This document shows, piece by piece, positions 6,487-18,100 of a DNA stretch of 62,397 bases. Made by a program: the position numbers and the translations under genes. How positions within the stretch are numbered: the first letter of the stretch is position 1; the number at the start of each line of letters is the position of its first letter. This DNA is from a virus, in the IMG/VR virus record IMGVR_UViG_3300044640_001993, positions 1 to 62,397 of that record. The stretch is one strand, 5' to 3'. The notes under the pieces are model-generated. The model did no database searches. It was not told where the DNA came from and saw only the letters and a list, made by a program, of their open reading frames with translations.

Positions 6487-7498
6487 CTTTCGCTCTGATA
6501 TTTAATCTTACAGTTCTTGAAGGTTGTAGGAGGTCTGGTCTTCCAGCAGCCTTTAAGCTGTAAATACCATTCTTAAACTTGAGTCTTGATTGTCCTTCAC
6601 CAACCATATCAAGAGTCAAGACATTTAGAGTATTTTTTACAGCCAAGGTTACTACACCGTTGCTGAGAGTGATATCTAGCCTATAATCATTATCCACAGA
6701 AATCCAGTATTGGAGTCCATCTACCGGATCTTCGTAAATCTTCGAGTAGTTTAGAGAATTAAGGTCTGAAACCAAATCCTCTTCAGAAAGGTTTAGTAAA
6801 CTCAATTCTTCTGTAACTGTTAAATATCTAAACGACATTAATAGATTCTTGTTAGCCGAAGATATATAAATGTTCTCACCAGCCTTATAGACTTGTTGAT
6901 ACTGCGGAGAGAATAGATGACTTGAAGATGGCACTGATTCAGCTATAAACAAACTTAGCGGCGCGTACTGAGGTAAAAACTCTATAAATAACTCATCTAG
7001 TTGTGTAAACACTTCTTGTTGAGAGTTATATTGTTGTAAAGTTGTCCACTCTTGTAGAAGTTGTTGCTGCTTTTCTGGCTGTATTTTGGTCTGTACCAGC
7101 ACCTGCACTAACTTTGTGCCGTTATAGGTCTCAAAGGAAAAGAAGTACCTTCCAGCGTGTTTGGTGAACAGTAAAGAGCGTTCTGCTGTTGTGCTGCCCC
7201 AACAGTAGGTTTTTGCACCGTTAATGTTTAAAGGTGTTAATACCTTTTGGGTCAGAACCTTTAAGTTCTGGTCTAATACAGTTAGTAGTTGACCAGGAGT
7301 ATAACTATAATCTTGGAGGTCTACTGTTGGTTCTGGAAAGCCTTCTGCGGTAAGAAAGCTGCTGAGGAAGATTGTTTCTCCTCCAAATAAGGCTATGTCA
7401 ATCAAGTCTGCTTCTGAAAGGTACTTTGATAGCTCTGAGTAACCACCAAAGGGTAAGAGCCTTTCGTTAATATCTTCTATAAGGTCTGTCGGTATCAT
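6476..7498 (-). CDS. Hypothetical tail/baseplate-region protein
   Basis: A 340-residue protein, the last of four minus-strand genes running from 20915. No recognised domain. It is rich in beta-prone, Tyr/Gln-containing segments with a repeated LLQEWTTLQQYNSQQ helical stretch, in keeping with a structural role. Its context (downstream of the presumed tape measure gene) is where baseplate or hub proteins are usually encoded. Confidence 0.6.
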   Translation of the reverse strand: MIPTDLIEDINERLLPFGGYSELSKYLSEADLIDIALFGGETIFLSSFLTAEGFPEPTVDLQDYSYTPGQLLTVLDQNLKVLTQKVLTPLNINGAKTYCWGSTTAERSLLFTKHAGRYFFSFETYNGTKLVQVLVQTKIQPEKQQQLLQEWTTLQQYNSQQEVFTQLDELFIEFLPQYAPLSLFIAESVPSSSHLFSPQYQQVYKAGENIYISSANKNLLMSFRYLTVTEELSLLNLSEEDLVSDLNSLNYSKIYEDPVDGLQYWISVDNDYRLDITLSNGVVTLAVKNTLNVLTLDMVGEGQSRLKFKNGIYSLKAAGRPDLLQPSRTVRLNIRAKATD

Positions 7499-7504
7499 TT
7501 AAGA

Positions 7505-8602
7505 TTACTCAATATAGAAGGACTGTATATAAAATTTGCTGCTAGGTAAACTTATTGGTGGGGGTGTTCTTTTAGCGATGATGAAGACAATATAACTGTC
7601 TCCTTCCTTCCAAAAAGGCGGATCTACAAACATTAAATAACTACCATCTTGATTAAAAGAACTTGATTTTTTTCCCTCTACTTGTTTATAGCCTCCTTTT
7701 TTTGGAAAACTGTCTATTAAACTTTGATTCCACTCTAATCCTACTTGACTAGCGGCAAACTTAGATAGTTGCTGCTTGTCTATCTTTTTAGTTTCTTCTT
7801 GTATTGATAGACCTATTTCTTTTGCGCTCGCATTACTCTCTACGTTTTTCTCTTTATTCTCTACTGTCACAACTTTTCTCTTAGGGTATTTAGTATACAA
7901 AACAGTAATGCTATAATAAGTTTTAGCCCGCCGCACTGCAAAAGCTTTAAAGTCTACTATAACTCCAGTTATGTCTATAGTCTCTGCTACGCCTGCGGCA
8001 TTAATAGTAATGTTTAAACTAATAGGAGCGCCTTGTTGAACTACTCTCTCATCAAACTCTTTAGCAGTCTGGTAAGAACTTCTAGATACTCCAGGTGTTT
8101 TAGGTTTTGAAGAAAACTCGTCTGACCCTACAAAAGCTCCCACCAGAACAATATATTTACTATCAACTCCAATAGTCTGGACAACATTAGTCCCGCCAGG
8201 AATGACAATATTTTTATGTTTCATAGTAGTTCTAATAGGCAATCCAGCTTTTACGTCAGGGACGCTGGCGTTACCTCTAAAAGAACCAGAGCCTGAGTAA
8301 GTTAATATGTTATCTACAGCAGGGGGTAAAGCAAAGTTAAATACTCTCGCGCCGCTTTGTCTATCTGTATATTTTATATTAAAGCTATCTATAACTCTTA
8401 CGCCTTTGCGTAGGTTTGCTAGTCCCTCTTTTGATATAGCAGGTGGATTTTGAGCTAGTAGAAGAGCTCGATTTTCTCTTGTACCTTTAACACCTACAGA
8501 CTTGGTTGGTTTTGTAGGAGTCTTTTTGGGTACTTTTGTAGTCGGCTCTTTTTTCTTTACTAAAGCTAGTAGGGTCGGGTTATCAGTTCCAAAGGATGTC
8601 AT
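7505..8602 (-). CDS. Hypothetical tail/baseplate-region protein
   Basis: A 365-residue protein with a basic Pro/Lys/Thr-rich N-terminus (about 40 residues) and a beta-rich middle (NITINAAGVAETIDITGVIVDF...YYSITVLYTKYPKRKVV). No family recognised. It overlaps the upstream gene by four bases (translational coupling) and precedes the 6476-7498 gene by six bases. Probably a baseplate or tail-completion component by context. Confidence 0.6.
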   Translation of the reverse strand: MTSFGTDNPTLLALVKKKEPTTKVPKKTPTKPTKSVGVKGTRENRALLLAQNPPAISKEGLANLRKGVRVIDSFNIKYTDRQSGARVFNFALPPAVDNILTYSGSGSFRGNASVPDVKAGLPIRTTMKHKNIVIPGGTNVVQTIGVDSKYIVLVGAFVGSDEFSSKPKTPGVSRSSYQTAKEFDERVVQQGAPISLNITINAAGVAETIDITGVIVDFKAFAVRRAKTYYSITVLYTKYPKRKVVTVENKEKNVESNASAKEIGLSIQEETKKIDKQQLSKFAASQVGLEWNQSLIDSFPKKGGYKQVEGKKSSSFNQDGSYLMFVDPPFWKEGDSYIVFIIAKRTPPPISLPSSKFYIQSFYIE

Positions 8603-9123
8603 ATAGCCTCACTAACTGGCAGAACTAATCTAATTCTTTCTAAAGCATTCTCTTCCTTAGTTTTAGGAGGAAAGTGCGCTAGATAAACTAGGGTTAAGTT
8701 ACTGAGCGTTGTGGTGACTAGTCCACTAGCTGTAATTGCGGTTGCTGATTCAAAGAGACTGAGCGATCGCCAACTAGGCTGAGTAAGCTGGTTGTGCGTT
8801 AATACACCTCCAAAACATACTTCTTGGCAGTTGTTACTTTGTAAACTTGTTAAAGTATTAGGCAGCTTTTTATAACCAATGCCTGCTAAATTAAAGTCTG
8901 TGCTAGTTGTCGCTCGGACAACACCGCTTATTTCTGTTACTAGAATATAACCCATTAATTCTTGAACAGTAGTCTCTACCCCTGACACAGTTGGAGGAGA
9001 GATATCAAGACTCCAAGGAGAGAACCGCCCTAATCCTATTAGATAAAAGTTTGGTTTTGCTGCTAAAGACAATATCTTTTTATATCTATTAGCTTGTATA
9101 AATGAACTACTACTTATCATCAC
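8599..9123 (-). CDS. Putative baseplate wedge protein, weakly gp53-like
   Basis: A 174-residue protein whose N-terminal half (NRYKKILSLAAKPNFYLIGLGRFSPWSLDISPP) resembles the opening of a common myovirus family, including T4 gp53-like wedge proteins, that read yyxxIGRxxPWxxExxPP. That is a recollection of a pattern, not a search result. It starts with ATGATG overlapping the stop of the giant gene and overlaps the next start by four bases, so all four minus-strand genes form one translationally coupled operon. Confidence 0.5.
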   Translation of the reverse strand: MMISSSSFIQANRYKKILSLAAKPNFYLIGLGRFSPWSLDISPPTVSGVETTVQELMGYILVTEISGVVRATTSTDFNLAGIGYKKLPNTLTSLQSNNCQEVCFGGVLTHNQLTQPSWRSLSLFESATAITASGLVTTTLSNLTLVYLAHFPPKTKEENALERIRLVLPVSEAI

Positions 9124-12100
9124 GTCTCCAAATATGTAGGAATTTCATCACCTTCGTAGGTTGTTAAGGTTACGCCTGTTAGTTCATCTAACTCCATAGC
9201 AGTAAGGAAACCGCTATTATTATTGTAATCTGAAGAAGAAGCCATTGTAGCTCCGTCTTCTTCGTCAAAGACATCAACAGAGGCTTGAGCGATAATCTGC
9301 TCACTAAAGCGTTCAGCGGCTTCTCTAGTTGATTGTTTAATACCTTCTATTATTCTGTCTGCCATATCTTGTTCTGTTACACCTTCTCCTGGTAGTCCGG
9401 CCTTTCTATTAGTGAGAAGGCCTGCTATACCCATACCTACTACCCCACCAACAACTTCTCCTGTTAATCTTCCTAAAGGTGTTGCAGCAAAGCCTCCGCT
9501 TCTAGTTCCAATGGTATCTACTACTTTGTTAGATATTACAGAACTAGCGTTGAAGATAGATTCAAAAGCTATTCCTGTAAGTAAGGATTCTGTTGAACCT
9601 CCGCCCATAGTTAAACTATTTCTGATTCTGGCTGTCCTTAACCGCTGGGCTGTTTTAGCTAGTTCCCCCTCGGAGGTAGGGTCAGCTACTGCACTAGAAG
9701 ATAGATAAGACTGGGCTGTGTTACTTAATAGTTCTATTGCTTGTTCTGAAGCTGAAGCTCTATTTTGCATCAAGGCAAACAAGGCTGGTACTGCTAATAC
9801 ACTAATAGCTTCAGATATAGAGTGCGATCGCCTGGACTCTCTACTTATTCTGTTAACTTCAAGGCTTGTAGCTCTTTTTATAGTAGCTGTGAGATTCCTG
9901 TTTAATTCGTTTTGGATGTCTTGTACGGTTTTAAAATGGTCTTCAGGACGAAGATTATTTGAGTTTGATTTAGCTGCGTCCATTTGTGCTTGTAGTCTAT
10001 CTATAGCAGCATCGTATTGTACGTTTAGTTTTTCTCTGACATCTTCTGCTTGACTAAGATTTATATTGTTAGCAGCTTGCTCGGCTACTAAGCTTGTGTA
10101 CTCTTGGTTAAGCTTACTCATTGTATAAGTAAAAGCACTTTGGTTAGCAGCTTGCTCTGCTGCGGAAGTGTTTAACTCTAGACCTTTAATAGCTTCAAGC
10201 CCAATTCTGTATTCTCTTTCTCCTGGTTTACCTTCTACTTCTGACTTGCTAAATAGTAAAGCTTCAGCCTCTTCAGATAGGTACTTACCATTATCTCCTA
10301 AAGCACCTATATCTGCCTTTAAAGCGTTCTTATCAATACTAGGATTTGTGAAAACTGTATACTCCATTGCTAAATTTAAGTTTGTATACTCATTTGTTCT
10401 CACATATCTAGAGGCTCTTGCTTCAATTGCAGCTATATCTGGGTTATTATCTCCATCAGGATTGTAGCCTATAGAAGTGTTTTGCAGTCCTAACATACTA
10501 AAGAAGCCTCTATAAGCCGCCTCGGCAGGTCTTTTATCTGGTTGATTTTCAATACCTGGATTTGTAGTTTTAACAGCTTCTGCGGCTAAACCAGCTATTT
10601 CTGGTAAAGCTTGAGCATAAAAGCCCATCCATATATTAGGGTCAATCTTTCCAGCAGCTAATTGTTGAGCAAAAGCTGTAGAGTATAAACTTAAGTTTTG
10701 TTCCAAGTTAGAAGGTAAACTACCCTCTCTCATTTCACCTATAGCACTGTGTAGATTCTTCAGTTCATTAATACTATCCTTTAACCGCTGTTGGTCGTTC
10801 TGTAGGGTTTTGTTTATACTTGCTCTTAAACCAGCTTCAAATATCTCAAAGTCGTCATTTAACCCAGAAGTTGCTTTAGCGATCGCCTCTTGCATACCTT
10901 CTTGTTCTATTCTGTATTCTTTTAGATAACCCTCTTCTAAAGTTTTTATAGCAGAAGTTTCATTTAAACCTTCAAGAAGTTCTGCTTTTCTTCTATCAAC
11001 TAGTGAATCAATAGCCCCTCTTTCAAACTCATCATCTTTGTTGTAAGTACCGACTCGCTTTACTCCGTACAGGTCTAGTAAAGCCTGTCCTGTTCTAGCA
11101 AACTCTACTCTGTTTTGTATTTCTAAAGAGTTAATAAAGATATACTCGCTTTGGAAAGCACTAGTTAGGTCAGTGATAAAGTTAGAGATAAAGTCATCTG
11201 CTGATTGACCTGCATACTTTTCTCTTGTCTGTGCAGCTTTTAAAATATCTTTAAAGACGCTTTGCTCCATCATTGCAGAGCTATCTTCAAAGTTGCCAGA
11301 AACATACTCTGTTATCAGCTTTAATGCGGCAAACGCTTTAGCCTGACGTGCGTAAACAGGGGTTTCTTTTTCTCCTAAATAGATATCTAGGTCGTTACCA
11401 ACTTTTTCACCTAAAAATCTAGTAAGAATGCTTTCTCTATTATCTTTTATAGTTCTAGAATCTCCGGTAAGACTATTAAGGATGTTGGTCAATCCTTTTA
11501 TATTGTCTTGTCCTTCTGGCAATTGAATCCCGTAGCTTGGTAACTCGTCTGCAGGGAGGAAGAAGTCATCAACCACTTCCAACATTATGGTTTTGGAAGT
11601 ATTAGTCCCTTTCTTTGATTCTTTAGGTTTAATAGCAGCGTCTCTCAAGAACTGCTGTGTAGTAATGACAAATCTCATTGCTACTTCTAGCTGGCGGTTT
11701 CCTTCATCTAGCCTTAAGTTGGTAGATAAAGTTTGACCACTGTTGAAGTAACTATTTCTTCTTTGCTCTAGTTGGTTTATAAGGCTTTGTTGTGCCTGGT
11801 CTGTAGTAGACAACTGAGCTTTTCTTTGATTTATTTCTCTAGTTAAACCAGCAGCCATAGCCATTCTGTAGGATGCTCCTTCATCACCCCGCATAGCTCG
11901 CTGGGCTGTTATTTCTCCCATTTTGATAGCTACTAATGGTACTACAGTGTTATAGGTACTTCCTAATAACCCTGTACCAGAAGCTCCAAGGATAGATTGA
12001 ATTTCATTTATACCCTGTGCGTCTAATATAGAACCTGTAGCAGAAGCAAGACGTTTATCACTATTTGCCATACTAGCGTTAAAGCTGGCAACGTTTGCTT

Positions 12101-15100
12101 GTTGTAGAATAATGGCGTTGATTACATCCTCTGGTGTATTAAGATTATCTTTGTTTTCTATGTCTTGGTAGTAATAGTCAAACTCGCTTGTGGCTGCCGC
12201 TAGGAGTTTTCTACTTTCTTCATCTCTTGTGTACCCAACCATGCCAGTTACTTTAAACTCGCCATTTTGTTTAGTCAGCTGCAGCTTGGATAACACATCA
12301 TTAGTTAAAACTCCAACTGCATCTGTGGCGTGTTTGGTATTACCATAGATGCCATCTAGAGTATCTCTAAATTGTTTAACTAAGGACTGAAGAGATTCGT
12401 CAGGTAGAATCCCGCCTTCTCCCATCATTTCACGAGGTATCGCTGTGTAAGTAGAAGTGTAGGCGCGTAGCCCTTTATTTGCTCTCTGCTTGGCTTCTAT
12501 TTTTATCTTTCTATGCTCGTTTAGTAGTTCATTTTTGTGTTTTATCATTAAGGATAGTTCTTCATCGGCAGCTTTAACTTCTGCCTTACTTATGGCATTT
12601 AGTTTGTCTGTAGAAAGAGAGCTATCATGATGAAGATTAGATTTATCTTTTGAAAGCTTGTCTACTGCAGCTTGTTGTTGTTGAATGCGTCTGGTAACGT
12701 TAGCTAATTGAGTCATTGCTCCTTGGAAGGAGTCACCGTCGTAGTCTCCCAACTCTGTATAGTGCATACCTAAAGCGGAAACAAGCATTAGAGTGGCGGA
12801 TTCTCTTTTAGCAAGGCGGACTAGTGTATCTGTTTCTCTTGCTCTTTGGTCTACTGTTCCTACCCCAACTATATTTAATAGAGCCGTCGCACTTTCAGAA
12901 GGAAGAGCCGCACCATAAGGACCACCTTGTCTTGCTTCTGTTGACGATGAGCTGTAAAGTTTTTCTATTTCTTCTAGCCTGGTTTTAGTTTTTGCTTTTA
13001 CTGTCTCATTAAAATCAGCAAAAAGTGGTAAGTCAAGATAACTAGAAGGAAATAATTCTTTAACTGGTTCTACACTATTAATCTGTCTTGAACTAATTAA
13101 CCTTGAGGTGTAGTCCATAAAAGAGTCAACACTAGCTACCCTATACCCATCTATAAGAGGGTTTACATGACTTCTAGTTATATACTCTGTTTCTGGAAGC
13201 TCTTGTCCATAAGTTTGTGAGTAGTAAGTCTGTCTTTGTTGGTTTAGTCTATCAACTAACTTATCTAGTAAAAAAGGAAGCTGACTTTCTTTTAAAGCTA
13301 CACTCTGTTTACTAGCTTCAAGCTTGGCTTCATTTTCTAGAATTATTTTTTCTTTTTCTTCTATTTTTGTGCGTAGATTTTTCTGTTCATCTTCAATAGT
13401 TTTAGCTACTCGCATTTTAAAAACATTAATGTCTGACTTATCAATAGGGCTACTTGCTTTTTTTCTTATTCTTACTTTTTCATTTGCATTGTCATCACTC
13501 TCGTCATACTCTCTACCATATTCTACATACTCGTAGTCTAAACCCATCCTTTTTAATAAACGGTTAGAGACGTAACCTTTTTTAAATGTTTTTCCCTCTT
13601 CAGCAATTCCATCTTCATCTTTTTTATCTCTTAATCTAAAGGTTTCTAAATCTTTATACTCAGCTTCAGTTAAACTACTATTTTGGGTAGCATTGTCTAC
13701 AAGACTTTGCATTTTGTTTCTTGTAGCGTCTAAGTCTTTATATCTTTGGATTAGGTTTGCAAGTTGACGATGTTGAAGACCTGTAAAGAGTGTTACACTT
13801 CTTACTTCATTTGAATCAGGAATATTTGTTCTATAAGAAACTTGTTTAGTAGTTGTACCAACTTGACCTTCTAAATAATCTATTGAGGCATTAAGTTTCA
13901 CTATGCTTTTAGAAACGCCAAGTAAGGCTGCTCTAGACGTTTTCAGTTCAGCTTTTACGTTTGCGTTCTGTCCTCTTTGAGTGACTTCCGTAAATCTAGA
14001 GCCAAAAGCTACTTCATCCTCTGCTAGTAAGAGACTAGACATAGCGATCGCACTCATACCAGAAAGCTTTAACCTATCTGTGGCAGCTTGTCTAATAGTC
14101 TCTTGGTTGTTAAGCAACTCACCTGTGGTTTCCACAGATTCTCTCATTAAGAACTCTAACCTACGATACTGTGCTAACTCATAATCATCTAGTTCTGTAG
14201 TCTCAGACCTATTACTTGCCCCACTTAATCTTTCTAATAAACTGTAACTATTAGTCAATTGGTCAGACAAAGCTACTTGAGTGGTCAAGGCGGCGTGGCT
14301 TTCACCTTGAAAGACTAAAGATATCTTCTGCATTAAGTCTAGACCTAGCAGCAAGCCCTGGTTAGGTGAAGAAGAAGTAGTAGGTGCATAGCTGACAGTA
14401 TGCTTGCCGCTCTCACTCATACCGTGTCCTATCAAAGCTGGTAGAACTAATCTTTTTGTTTTAGAGATAGTCTCATACAAGTTTTTAGCCTGCTCTATAG
14501 TTGGGTCTTTACCGTGTTTACTATCTTTACTATCTTTTGATTTTTGAGTGTGAGATACGCTCCTAAGAACTTCCATTCCATACTGTAAATACTCTGTACC
14601 TGATTCAGTATTCTGAGAGGCAGTAATTCTTCTGTTTATATCAGCTTGGTAGTGTTCATAAACTCCGCTATCTCTCAATAGGTCTTCTGTGAGGTACTTA
14701 GCAATATCTAGTTTTTGATTAGGTTGGTCTGTTAGTAGTAAAGGATTAAGAGCCGCCACACTTGTGGTTAACTTTGTGAAAAAGCTTTCGTAGTAAGCAA
14801 TAGGGGCTATAAGAGTTTGCTTGTTCTTTAAAGTTTCTAAACTTCTTTCAATAATTATTTTTGGTAACTCTGTTTCTATAAACTGGCTTCTATACGGGTT
14901 TTGGGAACTCATTCTTGAATCTTTCCCATAAGCTGTACTAAACTCTTTGAAAATAGAAACCACTTCCTTCTGGATAGCTGTTTTCTGTACACCATCCATT
15001 TGAACTTCTTGGAGTATGCGTCTTTCTATCTGTCTCCTTCTGTAATTAACTCCATCCTCTGCGTCTTGAGAAGATGGCATTACTATACCTCCAGCTAGTT

Positions 15101-18100
15101 GTCTAACAAGACCCATCTTTTCTACAAGTCTCTTTGCATCCTTACCGTCTGGGTTATATATATAAGCCAGTACAGCATCTTTAGCCAAAGGACTAGTAAA
15201 GCCTCTCTCTCCGGCTACAACAGTGGGTAAAGTCTTCTCAGCTACTCTACTAAAATTACTAAGGAAGTTAGTAGCAAAGCGCATTGATTTACTAATACCA
15301 ACCTGCTCATCTAGACTAGCTAGATTAGTTACTTTCAAACCATATAAAGTAGAAGCACGGTAGGGGTCAGGTAGCTGACCTTCCATTAGTCCTCCCAGCA
15401 GTAGTACAGCTTGTTGGATGCTGAGAACGTCTTGCTTTTCTTGTAAAGTATCTGTATAAAGACCAAGTTGCGCCTTAGATAACTCTAAAGCGTAATGGCC
15501 CTCCATTTTAGTCATGTTTTGCATCCCAACTGCTACGGCAATCTTGCTTGGTAGTTTTTCAATACCAAACTCCATGAAGCGGTTCAAGCGCAGCATAGCA
15601 TTAACTTGAGCTAAACCAAACTCAAGCTGCTTTTCTAGCATTTCTTTATTTTGTCCTGTAGCATTATTAATGTCTTCGGGTCTTGGTAGATGAACGTTCA
15701 AACCTGATGCCACTCTTCTTACAGAAGCTATCATAGCTAGTCTAGTGCGGGGGTCGGTGTCAGCAGTTTCTCCTAAATATCTTTTTCTGTTCTCTGACCC
15801 CATAAAGTAGGCAGGATTTACCTCGCTTATAGAAGCACCGTTAAGTCTTTGATTTGTGTCTATATCTCCTAACAAATCCTGTCCTGCTTTAATAAAGTAA
15901 GCTAATACACTAGCTGACCGACTATCAAAAGAATCATTAAAGATATAACGAGACTGATCAAACTCTACGCCTAATGCTCGGTCTGTTCTGGTTCTGACTT
16001 CTCCAAAGAGGCTTAAAGCTCTAGTCTTTAAGCGTTCTCTAGCTTGATTTGCTTCTGTACCAGTTCCTAAAGCAAGAGAGACTGTTTTTACAAGAGCTTG
16101 ACTAACACTTAGAGTGTTATCATTTAGAAACTCTGGAAGAGCTAAAGAAGTTAATTCACCAAATATCTGGAAAGTGGGTTTAGCTGCATCAGTAATACTA
16201 TTGGTTCTTCCTCTGACTGGTAAAGCTTTACCCTGTGAACTTCCAGGTTTTAATAGAGCTAAAGCTGCTTGGCTTTTACCAGAAGTTTTTAAATGCTCGC
16301 CGAGCAATCTTGAGATAGTTTCATTATCATCTACTTTTTCTTTTAGCATCATTAATGCTAAACCTTCGGCTACGGCTGCCCCACCTTCATCTCCGCCAAC
16401 AAACTTAAGAAAACTGCTGTCGTGCCTATCTTCTATAAGCATCAGACCTTGCTCAAAGTTAAAGCCTTTAATCTGAGAAGGGGTAAGGATAGCGTAGATA
16501 CTTTGATCTCTTAATCTTTCTGGTAACAATTCTGTGTTTGTACCTTTAGATTTTTCTAAAGCATCAAACAGGTCTCCTGACAACATAAGGTCTGGTCCTT
16601 TGCTAGTGTCTGTACCAGGTCTAAGACCCGACATGGTGTCTCTTCTGGTGGAAGTATCTAACTCCAAAGTGATAGTGGAAGAACCAGTTTGAGATATTCT
16701 AGGGTCTTCATGTAGTACAGTTACCCCTCTATAAACTCTTTGGCTGACAGCAGGTAACTTGAACTTGAGAAGTTGTGTGGCCTTCTGTTGCCCACCTAAA
16801 CTGTCATATTCATAAAGTCCTTTAATTGTAAAGTAGCCTTTGGACTCTTCTAGCTGCCCAATCATCTTCTTACTAGTTAGTCTTTCTTCAGGAGAAGACC
16901 CAACAGCCGCTGACTGTACACCTCTTCTAAAGTAGAACTGTCCCTTAGAAGATTTAAACTGGACAGTTTCAAATCTAAGAGATATTGCATCTTCTAGATT
17001 CTTTCTCTTACCAGCGTCAAGACTTTGCATTTTCTCAACAAAGTTTAATTTATCATCACCCTCTTGAGGGTTTAGCTGGTCTAAGACAGTTTTTTCTAGA
17101 AGCGATCGCAGCCCTGTGTCTTCTATAAGTGTATCTAAGGCTAAGAACGTGACTCCTTTAGTTAACTTTTGTCTAACTTGCTGCTCAAAGGATACGTTAC
17201 CTTGAAGTCTGGTAGCATCCAAAGTCATAGTTGTTTTGTGTAACAAGGTGTACTCAGGTCTGTTACCTGTTTCGTCACGATAGTCGGCATTAACATAAGC
17301 AAAGTCAGACATTGTGGCTATACCCATGCTCTGCAATACTCTTTTAGGTGATGTACCGCCAAGAAAGCCGCGCACTAAGCTCATTGAGTCGCCGTGTATA
17401 TTGCGTTTTATATAGTTAAGAACTGTGTCTGGATTGTTTTTATTTTCTTCTAATAACTTCTGTAGATACTTAAATTGATGTTCAGGTATAGAAGTCATCA
17501 TGCTGCCTGCCAGCATATTCTCTAGCTGTAAAGGGTCTGCAGTAGTGCTAAAAACGCCCAGAGTGTCTGCATACCTACCAAAGTCTTTAGAAGCAGCTTC
17601 TACTGGTCTACCGCTTTGTAAGTTCTTTAAACGTTGAGAGATTTGTTCAGTTACGCGGTAAGGAAAGTAGAATAGTGAACTACTGCTACTACCGCGCACG
17701 GTTAACAGTTTGAATACTTCCTCTTCTTGTTCCTTGGCTCTTTTAGCAGCTTGTTCATCACTTAAGCCTGCTTTTCTTAAAGAAGCTAGAACTTGAGCAA
17801 CATAGTCTTCTCTTCTGAGGATGCCAAGCTGCCGCATAGTAGAGAGCATAGATTCTGTATCTCTGATAGAAGCCGCGCCCCCTTCTGCTTTATAGATACC
17901 ACCTTGATTCTTATATAGGTCACGTTCAGTAAATCTAATACTATCCGCGATCGCTCTGATGTAAGAACCTCCCAATGACTCTCCATGACGTAAAGCATGG
18001 GGGCTTAATAGAAAGCCTAGAGTGCTTTGAGACTCTGCTAAGTTGTAGAGATCATCGTTAATCCCAAACACTGGTGTTTTGTAAAGTGCTTGACCAAAAG